Source: Echinometra lucunter
Lineage: Eukaryota; Echinodermata; Echinoidea; Camarodonta; Echinometridae
Assembly (NCBI GenBank): GCA_029962745.1
Contig: CM057157.1
Coordinates: 469,491 to 533,490, forward strand
Direction: 5' to 3'
DNA length: 64,000 bases
The notes under the pieces are model-generated. The model did not search any database. It was not told where the DNA came from and was given only the letters and a program-made list of their open reading frames with translations. Positions 44,549 through 55,589 of this stretch are shown here, piece by piece (position 1 is the stretch's first letter; each line of letters opens with the position of its first letter). The translations under genes were made by a program, and so were the position numbers.

Positions 44549-45577
44549 CACTAGCGTACTGGAGGGGGGGGGGGGGGGCTTGGGGGGGGGAGAGTCAGCC
44601 CCCCCCCCCCAATAAATTTCAACCACGGTTTATTTTCAATTTTATATTAGTGATATCACTCGAATTCCATTACTTCTCCCTAGACTTCCTTTCTGTTGTT
44701 AAGTAACGCATTCACAATTTCCCAAATAGCATGCATAGCAAGGCAGAAAACACGCATAATATCAATACTAATATGTTTTATGATATAACACTTGGTTTTA
44801 TCTGTTTATCTGACAATGGATTCATACTTTGAAAATGAATATTCTAATTAGATTTACCGAAACTAGACACGGGCTGTAAGTTTTTAGTGCCAAATAGTGT
44901 TCTTTTACAGAGTTGCAAACCATCAATACTGCATTTTACTTGTTACTTGTCGCAGTAATCCCAAAACGCAGCTCCGGTCCTCGGAAGCTATACTGGGATG
45001 TCAATAATGTCATGTGCCAATGGAGGTGATCAGGTGCAGGATTTGGGTTGGCTCACATATAATTTATAGACCCTACAATAAAAATGAGCATGCAGAGGTG
45101 CGAGTAAAATCATGCATTGGTCCATTTATCGCATGTGGGACCCAAAGGAGGCTGCATCATGCTGATGATGATATAGGTAGTGCAGCCTCTCTGAACGTGC
45201 AAAAGCTCCTTTACCATGGGAGTGCACTTGCGTAGCCAAGGGGGGGGGGGGGTCGATGGGGGCGGTCACCCCCTCGAAAACGCCAACAAAAAGAAAGAAA
45301 AAAGTAGAAGGAAAAAAAGCGGGAGCGAGAAAAGAAAAAAGGTAAGAGAACATGCATAAGAAGAGCGGGAGCTGACAAGGAACAATTCAAAGAAACGTCA
45401 GAGCTTTCCCGCGAAAAAGCTCCGTATCGTGAGGGGGGGGGGGTACCCTGGCTAGGTCGCTACACTCCCTAAGGGTTGGTCGCTTCGCTCCTCGCAAAGA
45501 TTGAGCCCCCCCCCCCCCCAAAAAAAAAAAAAATAAATAAATAAATAAATTAAAAAAATTGGCTCATTATGCCACTG
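44549..45577. mobile_element. CACTGGCG-ended module (copy 3) with internal insertion
   Basis: Starts CACTAGCGTACTGG and ends CATTATGCCACTG. It lacks the long left arm seen before copies 1 and 2, so the module can exist alone. It holds a ~264-bp insertion (44,934-45,197) absent from the other copies and a long A-rich stretch at 45,520-45,555. Confidence 0.7.
44934..45197. mobile_element. ~264-bp insertion within copy 3
   Basis: Copies 1 and 2 read ...aatactgcaaaagctcc without interruption. Here the site is split and flanked by TGCA on both sides (44930-44933, 45198-45201). The insert contains a hairpin with ggaggctgca and tgcagcctct arms. Class unknown. Confidence 0.7.
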
Positions 45578-46198
45578 CTTTCATCTATTCTCTCTATACA
45601 CGCGTGTACGCACACGATCGCCGCGTGCGCCGCTGCACGTGGTAGGCCTACATAGGCCTACATAGAGCTGAAAACAGAAAGATTCATATCTCTATGGCGC
45701 TGATACGAAACCTAGACTTTGAAACCAGCACGTTTGATGCAATTAATCAAAAAAACTGCCTAGGCTACAGTGTAAAACGGAAACGCGCTGCCCGGCGCCC
45801 TAGGTGACGGTAGATAGCGAGTGCCACACCCCCTTCCCAGCAGACCTGCTCAGATCAGCCAGTTTACTGTCCTATGCAATCCCCGCCCAATTTTTATCCA
45901 TTTTCATTTCCCTCTAGTTTTTTTCCTCCTGCTTCTTTCCCTTTTTTCACTACAGCCCCACGTATAGAGATTTGTTCTTGTATTTCCTCGAAATCCACTC
46001 ACTATTGCATGGTCCTGAATGAATTTCCTGTACTATAGAGCCTATAGACGTCTAGGACAAAAGTATTAATACGGAGCCCCACTAACGATCCATTGTTAAC
46101 CCGAGGTGATTAGAAATGCCTACGCTTTCTTAAAGCTACAATTCAACTTTTTAAAGACTCCATGAAATGTGACTATAAGAGTAGGATTGTATTACCAA
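45578..46198. other. Gene-free spacer
   Basis: No gene or clear element is seen; a few acgcgtgtacgcacac-type words lie near 45,600. Confidence 0.4.
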
Positions 46199-46566
46199 AT
46201 GGTTGGCAGAAATGGTTGGCAGAAATGGTTGGCAGAAATGGTATTTGCTTGCGAATTAATGCAAGCTAAATTATACCAACGTCCATCGGACGAATTTATG
46301 CATGGCAAAATGTAAAATTCATTGAGAATTTTTTCTTTTGTTTAAGGTCCTCATCAAAGGGACATGAGTGTCAATCACCTTCAATACATTATTAAAAATC
46401 ATGAATAAGTTTATTCATATTCACAATCTCATATTTTATTCTTGCCTTTTTGTATTCAACTGCAAGTCGAATTCTAAGAAAATTCAAACACAAAAGTCCA
46501 AATGTTAATTGTACGACGCTGTGTGAGCTGTGTAATCTTGATCGCACTTTCTCCACCGGTTCGTTT
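46199..46566. repeat. ~360-bp dispersed duplicate (copy B)
   Basis: The partner of 40,826-41,185, in the same orientation. It starts with three tandem copies of the 14-mer ggttggcagaaatg. It continues through cgcactttctccaccggttc and then diverges from copy A. Confidence 0.7.
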
Positions 46567-47504
46567 TATTCCAAATCATTCTCCCCTGCTGTTTTTAATG
46601 TGATGCCCGATACCACATTTCCTTTTCATGTGCTATAAATGCTTATGACATAAAGTGAAAATCACTTACATGCATGGTACATTGGACTTCCGTTTGATTT
46701 GGGGAAAGAAGGATTATTGCTCCGTCAAGAAGGTCTTGTTACTCAGAGTCTCTACCCATCTGTTTCATCAGGAATTTGGCAATTACAAAGAGTGCATTGT
46801 CATCAAGCTCTGGTTCACTTCGGTCCACCTTCAGCTTTTTGTGCTTTGAAAATACGAGACCTATTCAGTCATGATTGTGAAGACGAGCTCTGGAGCGAAG
46901 AGGTGCATTGACTTTTCAGTACAATAAGATGTCTTCAAGATATGAAAGACTAATTTGAATGCCTTTAAGCTTCACTTTGAAAAGACACCTTGAAAAGCCG
47001 ATTTATCTTTGGTATGTCACTGAGGCATTAATGTACGGTAATAAAAAAAAAAAACAAAGAAAACAAAAAAACATGCATGTGACCTTAGGTACATGCTATG
47101 TTGGGATTGCACCGAAAAGAATTTTTTTCCCCTTAAAGAGACATTTAATATGACAGAGATACAAGTGTGTGCTCGTCGGTATAAAACACTCTTTTAGATC
47201 GTGAGTGGCACAAAATGGATGTATTTGAAAAGTCATCACAAATCGGAAAGAATAAAGGGTGCCAAAATACCCTGGAGGCTAGTAGAGGGTCAGCGTAGCC
47301 CTCTGCATCTCGAGCGATCGACTCGCAATGTGGAGATTTCGCTTCATGGGATCGAAACCCACAAACCCATGAAGCATTCATTTTTGTTTCCGTTCGGGTT
47401 TTTTCTGTTTTGTTTCTTTATGTGTCATTGATTTTTTTCATTAACGGATGTTTTCGTATGCCCCAACCTAAAGTTTAAAAAAAATCTCTATGGAGCAAAC
47501 AGGG
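46567..47504. other. Gene-free spacer
   Basis: No gene is recognised. The segment 47,180-47,380 loosely resembles the ~280-bp unit (gcgtagccctctgcatctcg, gggatcgaaaccc) and may be a diverged member. Confidence 0.35.
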
Positions 47505-48545
47505 TTAAGTTATTATTTGGCTTTTTGCGGCAGTCATTGCAAATCTAAAGATAAAGGGTGAAGATGAACTGAAAGATTGCGGTGAGGCAACGTGTATCCC
47601 TCTGTACAGAGCGATTGGCTCGCATCTCCTCGACAAGGATATTTAGGGTTCGATGCCCAGGAAGCACCGTCTGTTTTGTTTGGGTTTTCCATTTGTTTCT
47701 TCTTCTCTTTTTTTTTTTTTTTAGTAATTGATTTCATTTTGCACACTGTAAAAGGTCTAAACACTTTTATAAACGCTTTTCTGTAACACTTTATAAACAC
47801 TTAAACACGTTTAAATGGAAATCATAAACACTACTAATTAGAAGTTATCATTATCGCCTGTATCCACGTTTATTTTTGGAACTCTTCATAAACACTTAAA
47901 CATGTTTACATACACACTAAAACACGTTTAATATGAATATTTTGGAACACTTTGACACGTTAATATGGAATCATGTGTTTATAAACTTATCGTGTATAAA
48001 CACTTAAACACACATCTCAACGTGTTTAAGTGTTTATGAAGTGTTCAAGATTCCCAATTAAACATATAGGATAAACGTGTCTAAGTGTTTATGAAGTGTT
48101 CCAAAACTAAACAGGGACTTTTAATATCATGCAGGCGATAATGATTACTTCTAATTAGTAGTGTTTATGATTTCCATTTAAACGTGTTTAAATGTTTATA
48201 AAGTGTTACAGAAAAGCGTTTATAAAAGTGTTTAGACTTTTTACAGTGCATGCTCCGAATTTTTTAATAAAAAATCCCGACGTAGTAAACTGTATGTGTG
48301 AGGTTGTTATTGGCTTTTTTGGCCGCAGTCATTTTCAAACAGGAATGGATAAACTGGAGGGTGGTAGTGAGGCAGCGTATAGCTCTCTGCATAGAGTGAT
48401 TGACTCGCATCTCCTAGCTTGATGGAGAGATTTTGGGTTCAAAACTCAGGAAGCACCATTTTTTGTTTGGGCTTTCCCTTTTGTTTCATTTATTTGTTTT
48501 TCAGTAATTGATTTCTTTCCAGCATGCTTCAAAACTTGCTAATAA
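47505..48545. repeat. Two tandem ~280-bp units, one interrupted
   Basis: Units at 47,505-47,743 (continuing after the insertion at 48,249) and 48,285-48,545 match each other and 1-262. The junction is split by the palindromic element 47,744-48,248. Confidence 0.7.
47744..48248. mobile_element. ~505-bp palindromic (foldback) element
   Basis: Starts CACTGTAAAA and ends ...TTTTTACAGTG. Its halves are mutually inverted over about 200 bp each, with repeated aaacacttaaacacgttta words. The sister units at 229-240 and 48,521-48,533 read through gcatgct without it, showing an insertion at GCATGC with a 2-3 bp duplication. Confidence 0.82.
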
Positions 48546-48559
48546 GAAATCTCTATGCC

Positions 48560-49637
48560 GCAGACAGTATGTGTGAGGTTATTATTGTGGCCTTTTGGGG
48601 CAGTCATTACAAACAAGAAAAGATAGAGAGTACAATCTCAACATGAAAAGAAGAATAGATAAGAATATATGATTATCGTTACAACACTGTTTATATGTCA
48701 GCGTGAGTTGTAATAAGTAAGTGCGAGCGAACTTTGGGGAAAAATGAAAATATTTTCATTGCTGCAATTTAGGGGCAATGTATGTTCTAATTAGGAAAGT
48801 TTTTTTTCGTTGTATGCCCAGCTCTCGCCTCCTCCTGCTCCATGCACGGTTTCACCCTGTAGTCGTATCAAGGACAAGGTATTCTGTTATTCATTCGGCC
48901 TATAATTCGATTCAATTCAATTCAACTTTTATTGATTTGTAATCCAGGCCTATATGAAACGAAACTTCTCTGATTCTTCGAAGCTATACACATTACCAAA
49001 TGAGAAAAGGAATAGTTAAAAGAGGGGAAATGGCACAATAAGGACGAAAAAGGAACATGCATTCGATTTTAAGGAGCACTTATCGAAAAGGGAATTGCAA
49101 TACTCAAAAGCGAAAAGGGCACTTACAATAAACTTGGACGCTCATAAGAAATAAAAAGGGGCACTTGTCAGGTTTAATGGGGGTGAAATGGCACTTACTA
49201 GAAAGCTAAGGGAATAATGCCAGAATGGAAAAGGTATGTCATGTGCTAACTTATCAGTGAACAAAAGGGCACTATTGGGCACTTATAGCGAATTTACAGG
49301 AGGAATGGGACATAATTTACTAGCCAGGAAAAGGAGCCATTCATCAGAAGTAAATTGGGGCATGTATTCGGTTTCGAATGGGGAACCTGCCCAAATGGAA
49401 AGAGGGAACTTATCAGAGATGTAAAGGAGAATGCACTTTTAGAGCGAAAAAATGCGCAGTCAAAATCGGGCACTTATACCTTTCAATAGGGAGATTCATT
49501 AGAAGTAACAAGGACTCACTTGTCAGAAGGGAAAAGAGCGCTATGGGGAAAATAAGAATTAATGTAAGGATTACTAATCTGGTGTAAAAGTGGAGCAGTT
49601 GAAGGATTTATTTAAGAAAGCTGAATTACCTGACGGG
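48560..49637. repeat. Composite dispersed repeat, left arm (copy 2)
   Basis: Near-identical to 263-1,309. From about 48,700 it is also the inverted partner of 50,375-51,623. It carries a 42-nt insertion at 48,905-48,946 that copy 1 lacks. Confidence 0.8.
48905..48946. mobile_element. 42-nt LINE-tail-like insertion
   Basis: Flanked by GGCCTATA on both sides (48897-48904, 48947-48954). Copy 1 has a single GGCCTATA at 602-609. The insert contains a (gaatt)n-type repeat and aataaaag on the - strand, like a severely truncated retroelement 3' end. Confidence 0.7.
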
Positions 49638-50366
49638 CACTGGCGTACTGGAGGGGGGAGGGGCTTGGGGGCGTCAGCCCCCAATAAATTTCAACCATGG
49701 TTTATTTTCAATTTTATATTAGTGATATCACTCGAATTTCATTACTTCTCCCTAGACTCCCTTTCTGGTGTTAAGTAACGCATTCACAATTTCCCAAATA
49801 GATTGCATAGCAAGGCAGAAAACACACATAATATCAATACTAATGTGTTTTATAATATAACACTTGGTTTTATCTATTTATCTGACAATGGATTCATACT
49901 TTGAAAATGAATTTTATTCTTAGATTTGCCAAAACTAGACACGGGCTTTAAGTTTGTAGTGCCAAATAGTGTTCTATTACAGAGTTGCAAACCATCAATA
50001 CTGCAAAAGCTCCTTTACCATGGGGGTGCACTTGCGTAGCCAAGGGGGGGGGGGGCGATGGGGGCGATCACCCCCTCCAAAACGCCAACAAAAAGAAAGA
50101 AAAAAGTAGAAGGGAAAAAAGCGGGAGCGAGAAAAGAAAAAAGGTAAGAGAACATAAGAAGAGCGGGAGCAGACAAAGAACAGTTCAAAGAAACGTCGGA
50201 GCGGGAGGGGGGAAACTCCCCCCCCCTCCCGTGAAAAAGCTCCGTATCGTGAGGGGGGGGGGGGGGGGGGGGTACGCCGGCTCGGTCGCTACACTCCCTC
50301 AGGGTTGGTCGCTTCGCTCCTCGCAAAGATTGAGCCCCCCAAATATTTTTGCTCATTACGCCACTG
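49638..50366. mobile_element. CACTGGCG-ended module (copy 2)
   Basis: Same termini as copy 1. It carries a G-run of about 20 at 50,253-50,272. It occupies the centre of the inverted-arm structure. Confidence 0.65.
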
Positions 50367-50374
50367 ATTGAACC

Positions 50375-51623
50375 CTCAAAATAATTTCAATCTAATTCGG
50401 CGACGGAAATTATGTCATCATGACTGACCCATAATGCCGTTATAAATAAATTCGATTTTTATTGTGCTCTTTTCTCTTATACTATACTTTAAAAACTCTT
50501 ATGATAGCTATTTTACCAAATGCATGATAATCAGAACAATCTAGGCATTTTAACCATGCTCAAATATAGCCTTTACTATGTTTATAAATGGAAAACGGAG
50601 AGTCAAAGGGAAAACATGAACATGTTCTCTGGGTTTTCGTCTGTTGAATAGTCCCCCCCCCCCCCCATTTATGATTTCGGTGCTCCTATTAATAGCCGGA
50701 TCCACCCTATGCCATGTAAAGGGTTACAGAATAATTGGACAACATTTTTAAACTCCACATTTCATGTTAATTAAAATTAATTTGACATGTTACCCTTCTT
50801 AAAACCTAGAAGTGCGCCCTTTTTATGCCTGATTATTGCCCCTTTCCCTTTTTAATAGCGCTCTGTTCCCTTCTGGGAAGTGCGTCTTTTACACTTCGAA
50901 CGAATCATCCCTTTTGAAATGTGATTATTGCCCCCTTTGACTACCTCTTTTACTTTTTCATAGTGCCATTCCTTTTCTTGAGAGCGCCCCTTTTCACCTT
51001 TGATAAGTGCCCCATTTGAAATCTGATACATGCCCTCATTTACTTCTGATAAGTGCCTCCTTTCCTTTCTAGTATGTATAATTTCTCCATCTGTTATGTA
51101 AGATGTAAGTGTTTTCTGAGAGTGTCCCTTTTCCATTCGGGCAAAGGCCCCTTTTAAAAATTTGATACATTCCAATTTAATTTCTAACAAAATAATGCCA
51201 TCTCTCCTCACGATTTAGTGCCCCCTTCGAATCTCATGATAAGTGTCTCTTTTCATTTCTGATGAGTATCCAGTTTGATTATAATAAGTGCCAATTTTCA
51301 GTCCCTCTTTCTTTTAAAAAAGTACAATTCTCTTTCTGATGATTGCCCCTTTCAAATATGACAGAGGCCCCCTTTTCTTTCTTGTGTCATTTCCTCTTCT
51401 TTAAAATTTCCCTTTCACCTCTGGAAGCTCGCTATGAAGTCCTTGAAAGAGTCATTTACGAATGGCTCCAAAGAATCAGGGAGGCTTCATAGCACGTCCC
51501 ACAACTTTACTGGAAGGAACGATGCCCCTAAATTGAAGCGATGATGGTATTTCTTTTACTTTTTCTATCCAAAGATCGCTCGCTACGCCAGCTCGCAACA
51601 CTTACTTATTATATCTCACGCAA
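50375..51623. repeat. Inverted arm of the composite repeat
   Basis: The reverse complement matches 48,700-49,637 in order: caatttaggggca, the degenerate aaaaggggcacttatcag array, and the outer gcgtgag/ttgtaataagtaag words. This arm is more diverged and longer than the left one. Confidence 0.7.
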
Positions 51624-52017
51624 GGCATTTCAAGTAGTGTGTGGTAACCATGAAGTAGTATCTGTTCTCCTATTCCTGATGGTATTGTGCTTAAAACCCA
51701 TTCAGTTTGAATATTTTCTCTAATAAAACATGATCGGTCGCTGTGAGACCTCACAAATGCATTGAAAACATTATGCTTGGTCACCATAACGAAAACTTTA
51801 AACAGAGTAAATGGAAGAATAACAATGATAATTATGGATCACCATAAAATGAATTTGCAGTAGCTTTTATCAGTATACTGCAAATACCATGGCTTTCAGA
51901 AGAATACTTAGCATTTTTGCTCGCTCGCAAAATAAGTAAGACATAGCAGTATACAACTGCAAAATAGGTATTATCATATACCGTAGAGATAAAAATAGTA
52001 TGCCGAAATGCCCCTTA
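51624..52017. other. Gene-free spacer
   Basis: No supported feature is seen. Confidence 0.4.
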
Positions 52018-52258
52018 GGAGGAGGCGCTGTGGCTCAGTGGATAGAGCAGTGGATTGATCAGTGGTCTCGTAACCGGGAGTACCTGGGTTCGAAAGCAAG
52101 TGGATGCGCTAATGCCCTTTGGTAAGTTATTAATCCTCATTACCAAGTCCTTCGGAGGGGACTTAAAGCCGTCGGTCCCCTGGTTGCTGACTAACAAGCA
52201 TACACATGCTTTCTTAGCAGTCAGGTAAATTAACCAACCATTTTAACCATTCAGGTGG
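52018..52258 (+). mobile_element. tRNA-derived SINE
   Basis: The head gaggcgctgtggctcagtgg (A box) and ctgggttcgaaagc (B box) are followed by the body ccaagtccttcggagggg, shared with the SINE at 16,805-17,086. An extra gatcagtgg duplication sits in the head. The tail is cut short. Confidence 0.82.
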
Positions 52259-52516
52259 GTAAAAAATTATGTAGGATAATATTTTCCTCCTTGTGTGCAG
52301 CTTTTGTTAAAATGCCCCTTTTCCCCCCAAAGTGCCCCTTTTCGCAGGTGCCCCCCCCCCCCCCCCACTTTGAAAGACGTTCCGCCACCCCTGAGATAGC
52401 CGGGGTGTTCTATGTGTCATTATGCGGTATACAAGAACGGCATACTATTAATTGTTTATTTAAAGAGAGAATTCACACCATCAGTTCTATGAGGATTATG
52501 TTTCTCATGTAATGTC

Positions 52517-52625
52517 GCAGTCACACCAACGAAACCGACTCCAAACCGACCATTGGTATGTCATTAGAAATAACAATAGTTTTGTTTGTCTGCCTGCCTG
52601 GAGATCGTTTCGTTGGTGTGACTGC
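52517..52625. mobile_element. ~109-bp mini-MITE
   Basis: The left end GCAGTCACACCAACGAAAC is the exact inverted copy of GTTTCGTTGGTGTGACTGC at the right (19 bp). No ORF and no clear target duplication. Confidence 0.7.
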
Positions 52626-54160
52626 AACATCAGAAGAGTAATTAAAAATCCGTATAAAAAACTTTTTTTTTTTTTGGGGGGGGGGGTGTTTTTGTTTATA
52701 AAAAAGGATCGCTTTATTTTCATATTCTCATTTCACGTTTCACATAATTGTTCAGTTCTGTTTACAATATACATGAAATAATAATGAAGAATACAGGGTA
52801 TTTTGAATAAACACAAGTACATACGAAAATATTACAACAGTTTGGTAAGCTTGTCGTTACATAATGACTAAGAAAATTGGAAATGAGGATATGAAGGAGC
52901 GTATATCACAGGGTAAAAGCAAAGCTGGTTGGTTGTATGCTCCTGAGGGAAACATATATTCTTACAAAGTTGTGAGCATGAATTATGTGTCCTAATGCAA
53001 AGCATTACGATTTCTGTATTAATTTGTATTATTCAAATTCAATTCATTTCAATTTCAATTCATTTCAATTTCATTTTATTGTCCAGTATCATGAGTATTG
53101 GAAATGTGTTTTTACTCATGCACAGTTTGTAGACATAGAGCCTGCATATTATCAAAATAGCTTTCTAAACATGAATATATGATAAATATTCGTCATATTT
53201 GCATAATAATATGGAAAGAAATTGGTAATTTTTTGAATGTTCAGATATTTGATATGATCCGGAAAAATTACAGAAATAAAGTTATAGAAAAAAAAAAAAA
53301 CAACTGCCAAAATCAGGTAGCATTTGATTATGTGCAGATTGAAAAGGGAACGAAGGAATTTAGAAGACGTTGAGTGCGACAGTTCATTGATCGGAGTATG
53401 GAAACAGTGGGAGTGATTTTCGTGTGTCATAGTTTGAGTTACTTTATAATAGCTAGGCTATACATGAAATGGCAAAGATCTAAATTTTCGAGAAAAAAAT
53501 ATCAGACCAAACCGACCGATTGTTTCATAATAATATTGTCATGTAGAAAAATGATTCTCTCCCAGTCAGCTGAAGAAATTAGTACTATTTTTAAGGAAAA
53601 TAATGTCATATTTTGCTGGCCTATATAAATGTAAATCTGAACAATCCAATCAAATGACGCTCATAAACAGGAATGTTACAACCCGAAGTGGTAGGTCAGT
53701 TAAGCAACCGAGAATCCTTGATTTGTAGTACAGTCTTGCTGTATGTTAAGCATTTCATATATGACAGTTGAGTTACATCACACTTTGTTAGTCTGCATGA
53801 ATTTTAACAAGCCAAATTACATTTCTCTTATGTAAATGTACAAAATAGAAGTTATGACCTGTTAGATAGTTAGGCTATTTATATAGTTTTTGTAAGTATT
53901 TATAATCTTTCATGTGGTTTTCACCACTTTTGAAGCATGCTTGCCACACTGTATGATACTGTAAATTCATGTTTAGCATAGCCTAGGTTTAGAACATCTT
54001 CATACCGTTATACATTTGTATTTTAGTGTTGTTTTTTTTGTTTTTTGTACACTGTATTCGGTATTTTTCTTCTGTATTATTATTATATGTTTGTATACAT
54101 TATTTTCTTTTGTATCATTATCATGTCATGTAAATGTGTTGTACTCTCATACCCCAGAAG
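52626..54160. other. Gene-free AT-rich spacer
   Basis: No gene is recognised. A T-run followed by a G-run lies at 52,665-52,687. A (ttcaattc)n stretch lies at 53,036-53,085. Much of 53,700-54,200 reads like a LINE 3' untranslated region. Confidence 0.4.
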
Positions 54161-54200
54161 GGGGTCGTAAGAGTCAATAAATTCTATTCTATTCTATTCC
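54161..54200 (+). mobile_element. LINE 3' tail with (ATTCT)n
   Basis: gggggtcgtaagagtcaata followed by (attct)n is a typical end of a non-LTR element with a short tandem tail. Upstream coding sequence is absent, so the copy is 5'-truncated or decayed. Confidence 0.5.
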
Positions 54201-54910
54201 CAGTGGCGGCGATTTTATGTAATGAGTTGGAGGGGGGGGGGCGGACATCGAAGGCGAAATAAGTATACCCTCGAGATAATAAATAAGTATACCCTCTCGA
54301 GGGGAAAAAGAGCCCCGAAAAGAAATGCCTAGGGTCTATATACATTTTTAGGAATTCGAAATAGTCTAGCTACTTCCCACAAGTGATCAGTACGTGTGGC
54401 TCCACATACGCATATTGTACATAGATACTGCGTATAAACCCGGTAAATAGATTTCTGATCGAGTCAACTGCATATGCACTGTACTGTATGCATACTACTG
54501 CGCTGCTGGCTGAAGTGTTGTTGCGGTGGAACGACATATATTTTTTCCAGAGGTAGTCTACGGTAGGTAATTTCATTTTTTCATATTTTCCAAATTTATA
54601 GTCATGACCTGTATTTCATTGAGAACTACTGTAGGCCATGGGTAATTCGTACTACCGGTATGGAAAACAAAGAATATTAGAAAAACCATGGTTGCTAGGG
54701 CTAAAGAGCGTCAGCAGTTGTATGGGGCCCGACGCTCTCCTCGCCTCGGGCTGCCGCCGCACCCGATCTTACCGGGCGGGTTGTAGACGTAACAGCATGC
54801 CCAATAAAATTAGGGGGGAACTTTTAGTCTTTAGGTTTAGTCTTTTAGTGTGGCTGCCATGGACTATTTGGCTTCACTACTCGACATGTTCTTGATGGTT
54901 TTTTTTGTGT

Positions 54911-54943
54911 GTTGAATTGGGTTTTTAGTAAACCCAATTCAAC
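54911..54943. repeat. 14-bp perfect stem-loop
   Basis: GTTGAATTGGGTTT, loop TTAGT, and the exact complement, followed by (CAA)n. It resembles retroelement 3'-end hairpins rather than a gene terminator. Confidence 0.6.
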
Positions 54944-55410
54944 AACAACAACAATCTGAAAAAGACTGAATCTGAATCAGTGTGATTAATTTAATGCCTG
55001 GTGGTTGGGACCTGGGTCAGCAAAATGTCTCTTCCATTTTCAAGACACATTCACACTAACTTGATACGTGGTACTTCGTTCATCCTCCAGGTGTCCTCCA
55101 AAATACCCCAGATGGAGTTTAAACTGGAGGTAACGGCAAAGTGTGACCTTAAATGATAAAAAAGTGGTTTAGCCTTAGGACAGTCGTCCTGACATGCCTG
55201 AATTTGGTTCATTTGGACTGAGAAGCCTTGAGCCTGAGGGGAAATCACCCCCCCCCCCCATTTTGGTAACGCAGGATGAGGTCATTCATAACCGAATACA
55301 CAGGATGAGTGGCCCTGGACAAACAAGCCCAAGGGCAAGGCCCCAAGAGTTATCATAAATACTATAGACTAGGCATTACAAAAAAAATTCTTCTTTCTTA
55401 TTTTGTTAAG

Positions 55411-55589
55411 GTATCAAATACTTGCATTGCAAGCTCTGTGAGACATGGGAGAAACCGGTCTTATTGTTGCCAACTCCATCAAAGTGTTGACCCAGAATGG
55501 AGAATGTCAGATTGACCTGTGTCTGGGAGACATCACTAAACTTAAGATCAAGGATAAAGTTGATGTCATTTGTGTTTCCGCTTTCAGAG
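55411..55589 (+). CDS. Macrodomain-like gene exon 1
   Basis: Coding from 55445; 48 codons plus one base. It encodes MGETGLIVANSIKVLTQNGE and the GDIT motif. The pyrimidine-rich acceptor before 55411 implies a 5' non-coding exon upstream, not identified. Confidence 0.75.
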
